In this document: one piece after another, positions 10,607 through 11,964 of the stretch
Position numbering within the stretch: position 1 is the first letter of the stretch
Layout: every line of letters starts with the position of its first letter
From: DALYDP01 sp964541635
GTDB lineage: Bacteria; Patescibacteriota; Gracilibacteria; Peribacterales; Peribacteraceae
NCBI GenBank assembly: GCA_964541635.1
Contig: CAZIQM010000036.1
Coordinates: forward strand, 1-11,964
DNA length: 11,964 nucleotides
Direction: 5' to 3'
The notes under the pieces: generated by a model
The model's database searches: none
Told to the model about the DNA's origin: nothing
Seen by the model: the letters and a program-made list of their open reading frames with translations, nothing else
Position numbers and translations under genes: made by a program

Positions 10607-11964
10607 ATGGACATGGACATCAAGACGGGGAGCACGCGCTCCCCCAAGTCGGTCCTCCTCTCGTGCAGCGAGGAGAAGAGCGTGCACGGCGAACGCGTCT
10701 TGATGCTGTTCGAAATCCACGGGAACGACGACGCGGCGAAGACGGTCCGGCGCGAGTGCGAAGGAATCCTCGGCCACGCGCTCCTCGAGTCCGACGGGGA
10801 GGCGGCCGACCGTTTGGACGGCGCCCTGAAAGAACTCAACGGCCTCCTCAAGGGCATGCTCGTGTCGGGCGCCATCGAAGACCTGCACCTCCTCATCGCC
10901 GTGATCGAAGCGAACGGCATGATGCACGTCTCGCACGCCGGCCGCAGCGAGGCGTATTTGGTCCGAAAGGGCCTGGCGAGCCAAATAACGGAATATACGA
11001 GCGGTAAATCGACCCCCGCGTTCGTGCACATCTCGAGCGGCGCCCTGCAGAAAGGAGACATCGTCATCCTCTCGTCGCAGCGGTTGCTCCGCTCGCTGAC
11101 GCCGGCGCAGATGGCGGCCCTGCCGAAGAAAGGCGAACCGATCGACGCGCTCATCCGCGCGCTCGACGCCGAAGGCGAACACGCCGCGCTCGCGACGGTC
11201 GCGATCGACGGCGCGCTCGCGCTCCCCTTAGGGGAAGAGGAAGAAGCCGAAGCGCCGCGCCGCGGCGCCCCCGTCCGCCGCCGCGGAGGATCCGACAGCG
11301 TCGTCCAGCAGTATGCCGACAAGGCGATGGCGTTCATCCGCACGCTCCCGCTCGGCGACCTCGTGCAACGCCTCCGCCCCGCGCCGAAACAGCGCGGCGT
11401 CCGCGGAGTGGTGGAGAAAACGGCGTCGTCCGTCCGCGAATGGTTCGCGGGGCTGATGACCGATTTGCGCGATCCGAAGCGCAAAAAGCGGGCGCACCTC
11501 TTGCTTCTCGCCCTGTGCATCGCGTCGCTCGTCGTCGTGTGGACGCTCGTGAACCTGCTGCTCTTCAGCCAGCGCAACAAGAGCCAGGCCGAACTCGAAG
11601 CGCTCGTGAAGACGATCAACGAACAGATCCAAACGGCCGAGAACCGCCGCATCATCGGCGACCTCGATTCCGCCAACGCCATCCTCGCCCAGGCGGAAGA
11701 ATCCGCGCGGCAGGTGATGGATAACGAATCGGGCCTCTACCGCGGCGAAGCGCTCACGCTCATCGACAACATCACCGCCAAGAAGGAAGAGCTCAACAAC
11801 ATCCTGCGCGTCTCCCCGCGCGTGGTGGCGAACATCGCCACGAAGAACGACACGGTCACCGCGAAGGGGCTCATCGGCCTGCGCGACGGCGAGTTCGTCG
11901 CGTACGACGCCAAGAGCTTGTACCGCATCCTCCTCAACACGGTCGACGATCCGACGGTCCTGCC
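10607..11964 (+). CDS. Membrane protein with a degenerate PP2C-like cytoplasmic domain (gene runs off the right edge)
   Basis: I translated 452 codons from ATG at 10607; Met3 is an equally placed alternative start. Residues about 12-205 look like a PP2C-type phosphatase fold: HVSHAGRSEAYLVRKGLASQ (107-126) matches the family's VGDSRAYL region and GDIVILSSQRLL (150-161) matches its GDxLLLCSDGL region. The metal-binding aspartates are replaced, Asp by Arg113 and Asp by Gln158, and no DGxGG motif is seen near the N-terminus (HGNDD there). An acidic then Arg-rich linker follows (about 208-230), then a helical basic region, one membrane segment (298-320) preceded by RKKRAH, which puts the N-terminus inside, and a likely coiled coil (about 325-400) outside. 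The remaining residues, with a SPRVVANIATKNDTV stretch, begin a domain that continues past the window. It is probably a signalling or scaffold protein rather than an enzyme. Assignment to PP2C is by motif resemblance only. Confidence 0.75.
   Translation, partial: MDMDIKTGSTRSPKSVLLSCSEEKSVHGERVLMLFEIHGNDDAAKTVRRECEGILGHALLESDGEAADRLDGALKELNGLLKGMLVSGAIEDLHLLIAVIEANGMMHVSHAGRSEAYLVRKGLASQITEYTSGKSTPAFVHISSGALQKGDIVILSSQRLLRSLTPAQMAALPKKGEPIDALIRALDAEGEHAALATVAIDGALALPLGEEEEAEAPRRGAPVRRRGGSDSVVQQYADKAMAFIRTLPLGDLVQRLRPAPKQRGVRGVVEKTASSVREWFAGLMTDLRDPKRKKRAHLLLLALCIASLVVVWTLVNLLLFSQRNKSQAELEALVKTINEQIQTAENRRIIGDLDSANAILAQAEESARQVMDNESGLYRGEALTLIDNITAKKEELNNILRVSPRVVANIATKNDTVTAKGLIGLRDGEFVAYDAKSLYRILLNTVDDPTVL

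Noticed and set aside
10489..11682. 397-codon minus-strand open frame
   Set aside because: Serine/arginine-rich shadow of the PP2C-like gene, whose plus-strand frame has a clear domain order and membrane helix.
1..11964. CRISPR arrays, tRNA or rRNA genes, insertion sequences, toxin-antitoxin or phage genes
   Set aside because: I saw no regularly spaced repeats, no tRNA-like cloverleaf or rRNA sequence, and no transposase, integrase or phage motifs.

Overview
This looks like a high-GC bacterial chromosome segment, most plausibly from an uncultivated lineage such as a member of the Patescibacteria (CPR). That is inference. It rests on the gene set and architectures (a stand-alone ComEC-type hydrolase, RNase J, an N-terminally compact Mfd, orphan surface proteins), on a short imperfect palindrome near 1204-1225 of a kind I recall from CPR genomes, and on a 10-N scaffold gap typical of metagenome assemblies. 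TGA is used as a stop at several genes, so the TGA-glycine code of Gracilibacteria does not apply. I cannot name the phylum with confidence.

Layout: the left end holds the N-terminal part of mfd (minus strand, runs off the window) and then dnaN (minus). Upstream of dnaN is a 409-bp gene-free stretch. It is rich in DnaA-box-like sites, including two perfect TTATCCACA boxes, and has an AT-rich patch beside dnaN. I read it as a probable replication origin, although dnaA itself is not next to it. To its right is a minus-strand cluster: a secreted fibronectin-type surface protein, a membrane-anchored ComEC-type metallo-beta-lactamase-fold hydrolase, and a GNA1-type glucosamine-phosphate acetyltransferase broken by the assembly gap. 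Next is a polysaccharide flippase (minus), divergent from pyrB (plus). The two share one nearly symmetric -10 element and both appear to give leaderless or nearly leaderless mRNAs. A small putative lipoprotein gene (plus) ends in tandem hairpins and a strong terminator. It converges on RNase J (minus), which has its own terminator. The right edge holds the first 452 codons of a plus-strand membrane protein whose cytoplasmic domain resembles a PP2C phosphatase that has lost its metal ligands.

How the genes relate: dnaN and mfd are replication and repair genes beside the origin. The flippase, the FN3 protein and possibly the GNA1-type enzyme (amino-sugar supply) point to cell-envelope construction. 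pyrB makes pyrimidine precursors and RNase J turns over RNA. Most genes lack a recognisable Shine-Dalgarno sequence, and several promoter candidates lie very close to the start codon. Every translation discussed was read directly from the sequence. Family names come from recognised motifs, with no database search.
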